DNA of 64,000 bases from Pseudanabaena sp. FACHB-2040. Its GTDB lineage: Bacteria > Cyanobacteriota > Cyanobacteriia > Phormidesmidales > Phormidesmidaceae. The first letter of the stretch is position 1. The number at the start of each line of letters is the position of its first letter. The translations under genes were made by a program, and so were the position numbers. The notes beneath the pieces are model-generated. The model ran no database searches. It was not told the DNA's origin and saw nothing but the letters and a program-made list of their open reading frames with translations. Shown here in pieces: positions 1 to 8,791 of this stretch. The DNA is taken from NCBI RefSeq assembly GCF_014696715.1, contig NZ_JACJQO010000022.1:496001-560000 (forward strand). Reading direction: 5' to 3'.

Positions 1-63
1 CCCTCCATCTCTAACATCCATCTAACATTGGAGACAAAGACAACCCATTTCCCTACAGCCGCT

Positions 64-810
64 ATGAAATTTCTCGTCATTCAGCACTTGGTGGTTGAAG
101 GCTTCGGTATTTTTAATCAGCTTTGCCAGGAAGCCGGAATTGACCTCGATGTCGTTCAAATCGAGAACCGAGATGCTCTACCTGACCTTGCACCCTACGA
201 TGCGCTTTGGGTGATGGGCGGCCCGATGAACGTCGATCAAGAGGCCCAATACCCCTGGCTGGTTCAGGAAAAAGCCCTAATCCGTCAGGCTGTAGCGCTT
301 CGAAAACCCTATCTCGGCATTTGCCTAGGGGCTCAACTGCTGGCCGATGCACTAGGGGGTGAAGTGGGGGCTATGGCTGCTTCTGAGGTCGGCGTTTTGC
401 CGGTTAGCCTAACCCCAGCAGGCTGGGATCATCCCTTACTGAAAGGTCTAGCGCTCACAACTCCGGTTGTGCAGTGGCATGGGTATGAGATCAAGCGGCT
501 GCCCGATCAGAGTACGCTTCTGGCCTCATCTAAAGCCTGCCCGATACAAGGTTTTGCCGTTGAAGACTTTGCCTTTGGGCTGCAGTTTCACCCAGAGGTG
601 ACGGACTCGGTAATGGCGTCGTGGCTCTCGGTGCCGGAATACGCTGCTGAGCTAAGGGAGAAACTCGGTTCAACAGCCTGCGAAGATTTGCAGATGGCTG
701 TAGTTGCTCACTTACCCACATTTGAGACCAATGCTCGGCTCCTGTTTGAGAATTTTTTGGCAATCGTTAGATCCAAGCAGCAATCTCAACTATTAGCTTC
801 TCTTTCCTAG
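64..810 (+). CDS. Class I glutamine amidotransferase (GMP synthase-like)
   Basis: A stand-alone class I glutamine amidotransferase domain of 248 aa. It would hydrolyse glutamine to release ammonia or cleave a gamma-glutamyl substrate in the cytoplasm. The nucleophile elbow reads LGICLGAQ (Cys about residue 87), and the His/Glu pair is in LQFHPEV (His about 176, Glu about 178), so the triad is complete. An oxyanion-type loop MGGPMNV lies upstream. The frame is open from a TTG at 28, but the ATG at 64 starts the conserved first strand (MKFLVIQH), so I chose it. The physiological substrate is not evident. The family includes GuaA-like stand-alone domains and gamma-glutamyl hydrolases of polyamine breakdown. 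No synthetase domain is attached and no obvious partner is adjacent. Confidence 0.88.
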   Translation: MKFLVIQHLVVEGFGIFNQLCQEAGIDLDVVQIENRDALPDLAPYDALWVMGGPMNVDQEAQYPWLVQEKALIRQAVALRKPYLGICLGAQLLADALGGEVGAMAASEVGVLPVSLTPAGWDHPLLKGLALTTPVVQWHGYEIKRLPDQSTLLASSKACPIQGFAVEDFAFGLQFHPEVTDSVMASWLSVPEYAAELREKLGSTACEDLQMAVVAHLPTFETNARLLFENFLAIVRSKQQSQLLASLS

Positions 811-943
811 GGAGAAGGCGAATTAGGGCCGAAAATTGTACCTTAGTTCTATTGATCAAAGAGGGATAAAAGGCGAACCCCAAGGTTCTCTTTGAGTCCT
901 AACTTTGGGTTGCTTGAACGTAGGCTGCATTTAGGGAGGTTAT

Positions 944-1771
944 ATGGGACTGGTATCGCGTCTATTGCTGCTGTGCCTGCCTCTGGGCCTACTGGTCGCC
1001 TGCGATGGCACACCAACGGGTCAAGAAGTACCAGAAACACCTGCCCCAGCAACTACCCAAGAGTCAGACACATCCGTTGTTCCTCAAGTTACCTTTGGCG
1101 ACATCAGCTTTACCAATACGCTGCCAGGAACAGTGGCTGAGGGCCAAACTATTGCGGCGACTTCTCCCGATCCCAGCACCCCACCGGGAGATGAAACTCC
1201 AGAGCATATCCTGTTTGAATTTCAGCCTTACTATCCAGAAGTGTTTCAGGAGAATCCAGGGTTTACGCTACCTCAGATTGCGGTCTACCCCAGAGATCAG
1301 TTCGCTACCTATGGATTTGAGGAAGAGGCCGCTACTCTAGAAGACATTCTGGCCTCGCAGCCTGACTTAGAAACTCTAGAAACCTTGCCCTATCTACCCG
1401 AAGTAGAGGGCGATCAACTTTTCCATGCTGCCCCCACCTACCTGGAATTTGAGGGCGGTACCGGAATCCGCTATATCACGGCCTATGGGCTAGACGTCTC
1501 TCCCCTGACCACAGAACGGGTCTTCTACACCTTTCAGGGACTCACAGAAGATGGCCGCTACATTAGCGCTGTCTTTCCTATAGAGACTGGCTTATTTACC
1601 GATGCAGCAACGCTCGAAGGCGCAGAATACAATGCTTTTGCTGCCCGCTATGAGGAATATCTGGCAGAGACTCGCGATCGCATCGCTACGGCCAACCCTG
1701 AAACCGGCTTTACCCCACCCCTGACGCAGTTGGATGCCCTGATTGAATCTATCCAAGTAAATTCACCATAG
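944..1771 (+). CDS. Conserved cyanobacterial lipoprotein, unknown function
   Basis: A 275-aa protein with a lipoprotein signal peptide: a hydrophobic stretch ending in LLVAC puts the lipidated cysteine at residue 20. The next 40 or so residues are rich in Pro, Thr and Ser (a tether), followed by an acidic globular domain with many aromatic residues. The start is supported by a good ribosome-binding site, GGGAGG, just before ATG 944. I do not recognise a named domain. The product should sit on the periplasmic face of the inner membrane or on the outer membrane. It is followed by a short gap and the convergent AAA ATPase gene, so it looks monocistronic. Confidence 0.75.
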   Translation: MGLVSRLLLLCLPLGLLVACDGTPTGQEVPETPAPATTQESDTSVVPQVTFGDISFTNTLPGTVAEGQTIAATSPDPSTPPGDETPEHILFEFQPYYPEVFQENPGFTLPQIAVYPRDQFATYGFEEEAATLEDILASQPDLETLETLPYLPEVEGDQLFHAAPTYLEFEGGTGIRYITAYGLDVSPLTTERVFYTFQGLTEDGRYISAVFPIETGLFTDAATLEGAEYNAFAARYEEYLAETRDRIATANPETGFTPPLTQLDALIESIQVNSP

Positions 1772-1844
1772 GCGGGTCTAGTAGAAGGCTTGTTATTTCT
1801 ACCAAATCCTCCTGTAAGCTCCGCCCTATAAAGCATCCATGCAA

Positions 1845-3710
1845 TCAGCGCTGGGCCTCACGTTGCTGCATCAGCGCCTGATGTGCCTGTTCAAAATGGT
1901 GATCCCGAATCCGAATCTGGGTCGGATCGGCCATGCCTTGCGCCCGATACTCCCGCACCGATTCCAATGCCGCCTGATTGCTCAGCAGGGCCAAATCTGC
2001 ACCGTTCCATCCTTCGGTCTGAGCTGCCCAATTAGCCAGTTTTATGTCGGCTAAAGGCCGCTCCTGGTTGTGAACCTGCAGGATCGCCAGCCGCCCCTCA
2101 GCATCGGGCAGCCCAATCTCAATCTGCAGGTCCAGACGACCCGACCGCAGCAGCGCCGGATCGAGGGCTGTAGGACGGTTCGTCGCACCGATGAGCAGCA
2201 CATTTTTGCAGCCCTGCAGACCATCGAGCTCAGTCAGGAGCTGGCCAACGACGCGATCGCTCACACCAGAATCACCCATGTACTGCCCCCGCGCCGGAGC
2301 CAGCGTGTCAATTTCATCGACAAACACCACACAGGGCGCAGCCTGCCGCGCCTTGGCAAACAGTTCCCGCACCGCCTGCTCAGCGGCTCCCACCCAGCGG
2401 CTCAGCAGCTCCGGGCCGTTAACAGCAATAAAGTTGGCCCTAGCCTGAGAGGCCACCGCCTTTGCTAGTAGAGTTTTACCCGTTCCTGGCGGCCCCCACA
2501 GCAGTAGACCTCTGGGCGCTTTGGCCCCGGTCTGGGCGTACAGTTCGGGATATAGCAGCGCCCCTTCAACAGATTCCTGCAATGTCTGCTTAACCGCTAC
2601 TAGCCCGCCAATGTCATCCCAGGCAATGTCGGGCGACTGTACTTCCACCGAGCGCAAAACGGAGGGCTTGATTTCTTTAATCGCTTGAAGAAAATCATCC
2701 TGGCACAGGGTCATGGTCTCTGGCACCGGTCCAGAGAGGGTAGGGATGTGCCGCCGCAAGGAAAGGTAGGCTGCTTTTTGGCAGAGTGCTTTGAGGTCAG
2801 CTCCGACCAGTCCGAGAGCGAGATCTGCGATCGCACCCAAATCCACCGTTTCTTCCAGCGGCATCTGCCGAGTTTGGATTCGCAGAATCTCTAGCCGCCC
2901 CTGCCGATCGGGCACCTGAAAATGCACCTCCCGATCAAACCGCCCCGGTCGCCGCAGAGCCGGATCTAGGTGGTCAGGACGGTTGGTTGCCGCCAGCACA
3001 ATCACGCCCCTAGCCTGGGCAAAGCCATCCATCAAGCTCAGGAGCTGAGCCACCAGCCGCTTCTCAACTTCGCCTTCGACCTTGCTGCGATCCGGCGCAA
3101 GACTATCAATCTCGTCGATAAAGACCAGGCAGGGAGCCGCCTTTTTGGCCTTCTCAAAGATGCTCCGCAGCCGGGCCTCAGCCTCGCCATAGTATTTGCC
3201 CATCACCTCCGGGCCAACAATAGCGATATAGTTCACCCCCAAGTCTTCAGCCAGAGCACGGGCAGTCAAGGTCTTCCCAGTTCCTGGCGGCCCCACCAGC
3301 AGCACGCCTCGAGTCGGCTCCAGACCCAGCTTTGCCAGCAAATCAGGCCGCTTCAGAGGAATTTCCACCAGTTCCCGTAGCTCTTGCAGCACCTTCCCCA
3401 GTCCGCCCACGTTCTTCAAGGTAGGCGACTGCTCAGGCTCTCCCTCGGCTGACGTAGCCGCTCTAGAACTCTCTGCTCCAGCAGGCGGCGGTGTAATAAT
3501 CACCTCCTCCACAGCAGAATCATCAGGACTGCCTGCCTGTCGCCCCATACGGCTCACCCCCATATCAGGAATATTTCCCTGCCGAGGAATACTGCTCATA
3601 CTGCGAGCATTCACGCGAATATCAGTCTTTAGCTCCCCTTTTTCCGCTTTTTCTTCCAGCGTTTTGGCCAGTTCCAGCAGTTGTTCAAAACCTTTGAAGA
3701 AATCATTCAT
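1845..3710 (-). CDS. CDC48/VCP-like AAA ATPase with two AAA modules
   Basis: A 621-aa double AAA ATPase. Module 1 has Walker A GPPGTGKT near residue 140, Walker B LVFIDEIDSLAP near 195 and a second region of homology containing ATNRPDHLDPALRRPGRFD. Module 2 repeats this with GPPGTGKT near 403, VVFVDEIDTLAP near 460 and ATNRPTALDPALLRSGRLD. Both modules therefore keep the nucleotide-binding and arginine-finger residues. The first 105 residues are not the usual CDC48 N domain. They are charged and low in complexity, so substrate or adaptor recognition probably differs from archaeal CDC48. Such enzymes form hexamers that unfold proteins. The gene is divergent from the ArsA/Get3-like ATPase. Confidence 0.88.
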   Translation of the reverse strand: MNDFFKGFEQLLELAKTLEEKAEKGELKTDIRVNARSMSSIPRQGNIPDMGVSRMGRQAGSPDDSAVEEVIITPPPAGAESSRAATSAEGEPEQSPTLKNVGGLGKVLQELRELVEIPLKRPDLLAKLGLEPTRGVLLVGPPGTGKTLTARALAEDLGVNYIAIVGPEVMGKYYGEAEARLRSIFEKAKKAAPCLVFIDEIDSLAPDRSKVEGEVEKRLVAQLLSLMDGFAQARGVIVLAATNRPDHLDPALRRPGRFDREVHFQVPDRQGRLEILRIQTRQMPLEETVDLGAIADLALGLVGADLKALCQKAAYLSLRRHIPTLSGPVPETMTLCQDDFLQAIKEIKPSVLRSVEVQSPDIAWDDIGGLVAVKQTLQESVEGALLYPELYAQTGAKAPRGLLLWGPPGTGKTLLAKAVASQARANFIAVNGPELLSRWVGAAEQAVRELFAKARQAAPCVVFVDEIDTLAPARGQYMGDSGVSDRVVGQLLTELDGLQGCKNVLLIGATNRPTALDPALLRSGRLDLQIEIGLPDAEGRLAILQVHNQERPLADIKLANWAAQTEGWNGADLALLSNQAALESVREYRAQGMADPTQIRIRDHHFEQAHQALMQQREAQR

Positions 3711-3840
3711 GGCAGGTAAAAACCTTGAGACAGAGCGCAGACAGCAATCTAGTCAGGAGAAAGATCTCCACATGCCATTAATCCCAAACATCCCCAGCCG
3801 CTAAGCACCCAGCAAAAAATCTACGCATCACCCCATCTCC

Positions 3841-3966
3841 CCCATCCTCTCTACCTTCCCCATCCTCTCTACCTTCCCCATCCTCTCTACCTTCCCCATC
3901 CTCTCTACCTTCCCCATCCTCTCTACCTCTCCCATCCCCTCTACCTCCCCCATCCCCTCTACCCCT
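3841..3966. repeat. 18-bp tandem repeat, 7 units
   Basis: Seven head-to-tail 18-bp units. Units 1-4 are identical (CCCATCCTCTCTACCTTC), unit 5 differs at its end, and units 6-7 have diverged further (CCCATCCCCTCTACCTCC type). The tract is almost pure pyrimidine on the plus strand. It fills the space between two divergent genes. The minus-strand reading gives only a Gly/Arg/Glu/Asp repeat peptide, which I treat as an artefact of the repeat. The remaining bases of the 3711-4032 gap show no gene. Confidence 0.95.
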
Positions 3967-4032
3967 CACTCCCCAGATAGCCCACCCCACCCCACGGGTA
4001 GCCTAAGGGGAGCCTTTCAAGCGCTGGCAACC

Positions 4033-5895
4033 ATGCATCCCTTCGACAGCAGACAACTGGCCATGTTTAGCGGCAAGGGCGGCGTGGGCAAAACCACCTT
4101 TGCCTGTGCCTTTGCCCGCAGGTGGAGCCGAGAATTCCCTACAGAACAAATCCTGCTGCTGTCCACTGATCCGGCCCATTCCCTAGGAGACGTGCTGCAA
4201 ACCTCTGTAGACAACACAGCTCGGCCCCTGGCAGATCTGCCTAACCTGCAGGTACGAGCCCTAGATGCCGGAGCGCTGTTGGAGGCATTTCGAAGCCAGT
4301 ACGGCAATGTTCTAGAGCTATTGGTGGAGCGAGGCAGCTTTATTGCTGGTGGTGACCTCAGCCCCGTCTGGGACATGGGTTGGCCCGGCCTAGACGAGCT
4401 GATGGCGTTATTAGAAATTGAGCGTATTCTGCAAACTAAGAGCTGCGATCGCATCGTGGTTGACATGGCCCCCAGTGGTCATACCCTCAACCTGTTTGCG
4501 CTGATGGATTTTCTAGATACGTTGATAGCTGCTCTAGATCAGTTTCAGGAAAAGCACCGCTATTTGTCTCAGGCACTTTCAGGGCGCTACACACCAGACG
4601 AAGCCGACGCCTTCATCCAGACCATGCAGCAGGATCTTCAAGAGGGGCGAGCCTTGCTGCAAGATTGCGATCGCACTGCCTGCTGGATCGTTGCCATCGC
4701 TGAATCAATGAGCTTTTTGGAGAGCGGGCGATTCATGCAAGCCCTAGAGCAACTCCACATTCCGGTGGGGGGGTTCATTCTCAACCAACTGCTGCCTTCC
4801 CCTATAGCAGGTGCCGCTCAGCAGCCTGTCATGGGACAATTTCAGGCGCTGGCAGGCGAAAAACCAATTTGGGGCATCCCGTTGCAGGCCCAGGAACCTG
4901 CTGGCGGCGTCGCTCTAGATGCCTTGATAGATCAAGTAAAGCCTTTGGCTGTCTGGGAAGAAACACCTGCCATTGCGTCACTGCCGCCGCGTTGGCCAGA
5001 TAAAATTTCCCCTAGCTTTCCTGATTTTGTTGCCGAAGGCAGGCGGCTCATCCTGATTGGGGGCAAGGGCGGTGTGGGGAAAACGACCGTATCTGCCGCC
5101 CTGGCCTGGGGTATGGCCCAGCGCCATCCAGAGGCCGCCATGCGCGTCATTTCCATTGACCCGGCCCACTCTCTGGGAGATGCCCTAGACTGTCCCCTGA
5201 GCCATGAGCCGACCCTGCTCACCGACAATCTATCGGCCCAAGAAATTGATGCTCACCTGGTTTTGGAGGAGTTTCGGCAGGAGTATCTGTGGGAACTTGC
5301 AGAAATGATGAGCGGCAAGCTTGACGAAGACAGCGCCATTCAGCTGGCTTATGGGCCTCAAGCCTGGCGGCAGGTGGTCTCCCAAGCCCTGCCCGGCATT
5401 GATGAAATGCTGTCGCTGATTACGGTCATGGATTTGCTGGAGCGGGATGAGCAACAGCTAATTGTGCTAGATACAGCCCCCACCGGCCACCTGCTGCGGT
5501 TTCTAGAGATGCCTACGGCTTTGAGCGACTGGTTAGCCTGGATCTTTAAGCTCTGGATCAAGTACAAAGACGTCGCAGGCGGAGTAGATCTAATCAGCCG
5601 CCTACGCACCCTGCGCCAGCGAGTGGTCAAAGCGCAGGCCAAGCTGACCAATCCTCAGCACACTGAATTTATTGGGGTGGTGCAAAACCAGTCGGCGATT
5701 TTGGCCGAAGCTCAACGGCTCAGCCAAACTCTAGCAATTATGGGGATTTCTCAACGGTACGTGGTGCAAAACCGCTATGAAGGCAGCGACCTGCCCGCTC
5801 AAACTTTTCCTCAGCAAACCCTCATCTGTCTGCCAAGACTTCCCATAACCACGCCTCAAGCGCAAATTAAGGGAGCCGCCGAGCTGCTGTTTTGA
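4033..5895 (+). CDS. Tandem ArsA/Get3-family ATPase (two ATPase halves fused)
   Basis: A 620-aa protein made of two homologous ArsA/Get3-type ATPase halves. Each half has the deviant Walker A motif GKGGVGKTT (residues about 14-22 and about 343-351), a DPAHSLGD switch-like motif, and a DxAPxGH motif (DMAPSGH in half 1, DTAPTGH in half 2). Single-domain Get3/ArsA proteins work as homodimers. A fused pair could form the dimer within one chain, as in proteobacterial ArsA. No CxxC zinc motif of eukaryotic Get3 is visible, and no arsB, arsR or arsC is nearby, so arsenite export is not supported. Half 1 has diverged more. Client binding (a tail-anchored protein or other) is only inference. Confidence 0.88.
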   Translation: MHPFDSRQLAMFSGKGGVGKTTFACAFARRWSREFPTEQILLLSTDPAHSLGDVLQTSVDNTARPLADLPNLQVRALDAGALLEAFRSQYGNVLELLVERGSFIAGGDLSPVWDMGWPGLDELMALLEIERILQTKSCDRIVVDMAPSGHTLNLFALMDFLDTLIAALDQFQEKHRYLSQALSGRYTPDEADAFIQTMQQDLQEGRALLQDCDRTACWIVAIAESMSFLESGRFMQALEQLHIPVGGFILNQLLPSPIAGAAQQPVMGQFQALAGEKPIWGIPLQAQEPAGGVALDALIDQVKPLAVWEETPAIASLPPRWPDKISPSFPDFVAEGRRLILIGGKGGVGKTTVSAALAWGMAQRHPEAAMRVISIDPAHSLGDALDCPLSHEPTLLTDNLSAQEIDAHLVLEEFRQEYLWELAEMMSGKLDEDSAIQLAYGPQAWRQVVSQALPGIDEMLSLITVMDLLERDEQQLIVLDTAPTGHLLRFLEMPTALSDWLAWIFKLWIKYKDVAGGVDLISRLRTLRQRVVKAQAKLTNPQHTEFIGVVQNQSAILAEAQRLSQTLAIMGISQRYVVQNRYEGSDLPAQTFPQQTLICLPRLPITTPQAQIKGAAELLF

Positions 5896-5961
5896 CCCGG
5901 CTGAAACAGGAGGCAGGGCAGATCAAAGGGATCTCGAATAGGATTAGCCCTAACTCGACGG

Positions 5962-6894
5962 CTATGCTTCTTCGCCTGCGTGGTAGGAACTGCGGACTAG
6001 CGGGCCAGAGCGAACATGGGAAAACCCAAGATCGCGCGCGATCGCACCTAGCCGATCGAACTCTTCCGGAGTCCAGTACTTTTGGACGGGCAGGTGCTCT
6101 AGTGAGGGGCGCATATATTGGCCTAGGGTAATGCGATCGCACCCCACCGCCCGCAAATCCTGCATCGCCTCGATCAATTCAGTCTCCGTCTCCCCGTGGC
6201 CCAGCATTAGCCCAGACTTAGTCGGCACCGCCGGGTTGAATGCCTTAACATCCCAAAGCACATCTAGCGATCGCTCATACTTAGCGCCCCGTCGCACCGG
6301 CCCCTGCAGTCGTCGCACTGTCTCAATGTTGTGATTAAAGCAAGCAGGCCTAGCTCTAGCCACTGCCTCAACCCGCTGGCGCTGCTCTTCACGGGCATTT
6401 TGCCCGCCCCAAAAGTCCGGTGTCAAAACCTCGATCTCGGTTTCAGGATTAGCTGCCCGAATGGCTGCCATCGTCTGGACAAACCAACCCGCCCCTTTGT
6501 CCGGCAGATCATCTCGCGCTACCGAGGTCAGCACCACATAGCGCAGCCCCAACAGCCGAACCGACTCCGCCACCTTTTCAGGTTCATCTGGGTCGAGCGG
6601 CATGGGTGCATGTCCCTTGTCCACCTGGCAGAACCCACAGGAACGTGTACAGGTTGGCCCCATCAGCAGAAAAGTAGCAGTCCCCTGGGCGTAGCACTCT
6701 GCCCGGTTAGGACAACGACCCTCTTCGCAGATGGTGTGAATCTGCCGCTGCTTAATAATTTTTTGAACTGTCGAAAGCTCGCTAGCTTTACCAATCGGTC
6801 TCTTCAGCCAGGGCGGTAGGGTCAACCCTGGCCGCTCCTGAAAACTCGGTGTAGCAGCTGGCTGAGAGGTTAAAGATTCAGCATTTGCGGGCAT
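5962..6894 (-). CDS. lipA: Lipoyl synthase (radical SAM)
   Basis: A 310-aa lipoyl synthase, which inserts two sulfurs into octanoyl groups on lipoyl-dependent enzymes. Both iron-sulfur cluster motifs are present: the auxiliary cluster C-x4-C-x5-C ([12 protein letters not shown]) and the radical-SAM motif C-x3-C-x2-C (CTRSCGFC). The C-terminus carries the family RSSYHA motif, whose serine ligates the auxiliary cluster. Length matches the family (about 290-320 aa). Start is the ATG at 6894. The gene is convergent with the tandem ATPase gene, 66 bp apart. Cyanobacteria often have two lipA copies; I cannot tell which this is. Confidence 0.96.
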   Translation of the reverse strand: MPANAESLTSQPAATPSFQERPGLTLPPWLKRPIGKASELSTVQKIIKQRQIHTICEEGRCPNRAECYAQGTATFLLMGPTCTRSCGFCQVDKGHAPMPLDPDEPEKVAESVRLLGLRYVVLTSVARDDLPDKGAGWFVQTMAAIRAANPETEIEVLTPDFWGGQNAREEQRQRVEAVARARPACFNHNIETVRRLQGPVRRGAKYERSLDVLWDVKAFNPAVPTKSGLMLGHGETETELIEAMQDLRAVGCDRITLGQYMRPSLEHLPVQKYWTPEEFDRLGAIARDLGFSHVRSGPLVRSSYHAGEEA

Positions 6895-7106
6895 ACTAGT
6901 TCAGAGACAGGTGACCTGTGCCCTATTCTAAAAGGTTCAAACGCAAAGGGCCAAACGCATTAGGCGGCCAACCCTTGGATTAAGCGTTACCATGAGCCTG
7001 AACTTAGCTGATGAATTTATTACAGCCCTTCCCTAGAAGCTGAATTACTATTAGTTGAGCTATTTTTAAACCCTAAAAAGCTTCGGTACCGCAAGAGGAG
7101 TGAGTT

Positions 7107-7667
7107 GTGGCAAGTCATAAGATTCTAGTCATCGATGATAGTCGAGTCATTCGAATGCGCGTCCGTGACATGCTGCCCCAGGGTAACTTCGAGATCGTCG
7201 AAGCACAGGACGGCATTGAAGGGATGGATGCTATTCGCAGTCAGCGGCCCAATCTGATCATGCTCGATTTCCTGCTACCTCGGATGAGCGGTTGGGAAGT
7301 ATTTCAGGAAATCCAGACCAATCCAGAACTGCAGCGCATTCCTCTAGTGCTGATGTCAGGTCGCCGAGAAGAGGTAGCAGAAAAAATTACTGAGCCCTTC
7401 GAATACTTTGAGTTCATTCAAAAACCCTTTGAGCAGAAGGAACTGATCGAAGCGATTAAGGGGGCCATGATGAAGGCCCGTAAGCCCCGGCCAAAAACTA
7501 CAGCAGCTATGGTCACCGCCCCTGCTGCTACAGCGGCAGAAGGCAGCATCAGTCCAGCTGAGTTTCAGGCGCTACAGGCACAAGTTGGACAGCTTCAAGC
7601 CGAGGTCAACCAGCTCAAGGGGCAGCTCAGCAAAATGCTTGCCTTCATCAAGCAAAAGCTAAAATAG
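7107..7667 (+). CDS. CheY-like response regulator with C-terminal coiled coil
   Basis: A 186-aa single receiver-domain protein (residues about 4-125) with no DNA-binding output domain. The acidic pocket DDS, the phosphoacceptor aspartate in MLDFLLPRMSG and the lysine of IQKPFEQKEL are all visible. The tail passes through an Ala/Thr/Pro linker into a heptad-like helix (residues about 150-186) rich in Gln and Leu, suited to dimerisation or docking. The start is GTG at 7107, preceded by GAGGAG at 7096-7101. Its histidine kinase is not in the window. PatA/PixG-type and CheY-type roles in motility are possible but not shown. Confidence 0.85.
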   Translation: MASHKILVIDDSRVIRMRVRDMLPQGNFEIVEAQDGIEGMDAIRSQRPNLIMLDFLLPRMSGWEVFQEIQTNPELQRIPLVLMSGRREEVAEKITEPFEYFEFIQKPFEQKELIEAIKGAMMKARKPRPKTTAAMVTAPAATAAEGSISPAEFQALQAQVGQLQAEVNQLKGQLSKMLAFIKQKLK

Positions 7668-7672
7668 CTCCG

Positions 7673-8266
7673 CTAGTCTAGCTCCCGTCGGCCTTCTAAA
7701 GCGCGGGCCAAAGTCACTTCATCAGCATATTCAAGATCACCGCCCATAGGTAGGCCAAACGCAATGCGGGTCACCCGGGTAAATGGCTTGAGCAGCTGCC
7801 CGACATAAAGGGTTGTGGTATCTCCCTCAATGCTGGGGCTAATTGCCATAATCACCTCTTGAGTACCTTCTTTATTCACTCGGTGAACCAGCGAGCCAAT
7901 ATTGAGCTGTTCTGGGCCAATGCCGTCCATGGGAGAAATCAGGCCACCTAGAACGTGATATTTGCCCTTATACTCGCGGGTTCTTTCAAGGGCGATAACA
8001 TCCCTTGAATCTACTACTACGCACAGGGTCTGAGGGTCGCGGCTATGGGAGCGGCAGATTTCGCAGACCGGATCGGCAGAGAGATGAAAGCAGACAGAAC
8101 ACTGCCCCACCTGAGATTTGGCCTCTACCAATGCCTGGGCTAGGGCCTGTACTTCTGAAGTCGGGCGCTTGAGCAGGTGAAGGGCCAAGCGTTGAGCTGA
8201 CTTTGGGCCAATACCGGGCAACCGCTGCAGTTCTTCAATTAATCGGGCGAGGGGACGGGTATAAAT
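7673..8266 (-). CDS. recR: Recombination protein RecR
   Basis: Recombination mediator RecR, which with RecF/RecO loads RecA at gaps. It shows the N-terminal helix-hairpin-helix ([20 protein letters not shown]), a four-cysteine zinc finger ([16 protein letters not shown]) and a Toprim domain ([11 protein letters not shown] through [12 protein letters not shown]). The annotated start is a judgement. The reading frame is open to a TTG at 8317 (214 aa), but the family normally begins near [10 protein letters not shown] and is about 200 aa long. That residue block is preceded by an ATT codon at 8266-8264 with GGAGG 9 nt upstream, which gives 197 aa. Convergent with the response-regulator gene, 5 bp apart. 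Confidence 0.93.
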   Translation of the reverse strand: MYTRPLARLIEELQRLPGIGPKSAQRLALHLLKRPTSEVQALAQALVEAKSQVGQCSVCFHLSADPVCEICRSHSRDPQTLCVVVDSRDVIALERTREYKGKYHVLGGLISPMDGIGPEQLNIGSLVHRVNKEGTQEVIMAISPSIEGDTTTLYVGQLLKPFTRVTRIAFGLPMGGDLEYADEVTLARALEGRRELD

Positions 8267-8374
8267 GGGAGTTGACCTCCAACCAAAACTGACAATCGAA
8301 ACTGAATCAGAACCCAAAATGGCTCCTATGATCTATGGTGCCATTGACGAGATTGAATCGGGAGTATCTAAACC

Positions 8375-8791
8375 GTGGCAGATTTAAGTGGAATGTGGCT
8401 AGGAACCTACTGGCAAGCAGAGAATCCTACACGGTTTGAGGCAACCCTAGTACAGGGTGGCAATACGCTTAGCGGCAGGGTCTTAGACGATAACTATTTG
8501 GGGGAAGCCCAGATTCAGGGAGAAGTTGTGGGTAGACGGGTTTCTTTTGCTAAGCGTTACCTGACCACCTCGCCCACAGCAATTCAATACACTGGAACAG
8601 TTTCGGAGGACGGCAACCACATCCAAGGAGAGTGGACAATCGGCAGATTTGACACTGGCCCTTGGGAGGCCCACCGCAGCCAGGACGACCTGGTCGTTGA
8701 TTTGCAGGCCACTTTGGAAAAACAGGACTTAACGCCTGCGACGGCAACGGTTTCTGGGTCGACCGGGCTTGGTTCTAGCTCAAGCGGCTGA
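8375..8791 (+). CDS. Conserved hypothetical protein, small beta-rich domain
   Basis: A 138-aa cytoplasmic protein of unknown function beginning at a GTG codon (MADLSGMWLGTYWQ). The sequence alternates short hydrophobic strands and Gly/Asn turns, with motifs such as LSGRVLDD, IQYTGTVSEDGNHIQGEW and FDTGPWEAHR. This suggests a small antiparallel beta barrel, lipocalin- or avidin-like in layout. The last 35 residues are Ser/Thr/Gly rich and probably disordered. No signal peptide is seen. Its 3' end overlaps the convergent coiled-coil gene by 17 bp. I do not recognise a named family. Confidence 0.65.
   Translation: MADLSGMWLGTYWQAENPTRFEATLVQGGNTLSGRVLDDNYLGEAQIQGEVVGRRVSFAKRYLTTSPTAIQYTGTVSEDGNHIQGEWTIGRFDTGPWEAHRSQDDLVVDLQATLEKQDLTPATATVSGSTGLGSSSSG

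Noticed and set aside
3841-3966. Possible CRISPR array
   Set aside because: Units are directly adjacent with no spacers, only 18 bp long, and there are no cas genes in the window.
3778-3990. Minus-strand 70-aa frame with GEGREDG repeats
   Set aside because: It is simply the translation of the 18-bp tandem repeat (a multiple of 3), with no start context and no likeness to a protein family.
4033-5895. Arsenic resistance operon
   Set aside because: The tandem ATPase is ArsA-like, but no arsB, arsR, arsC or arsD is near, so export of arsenite is not supported.
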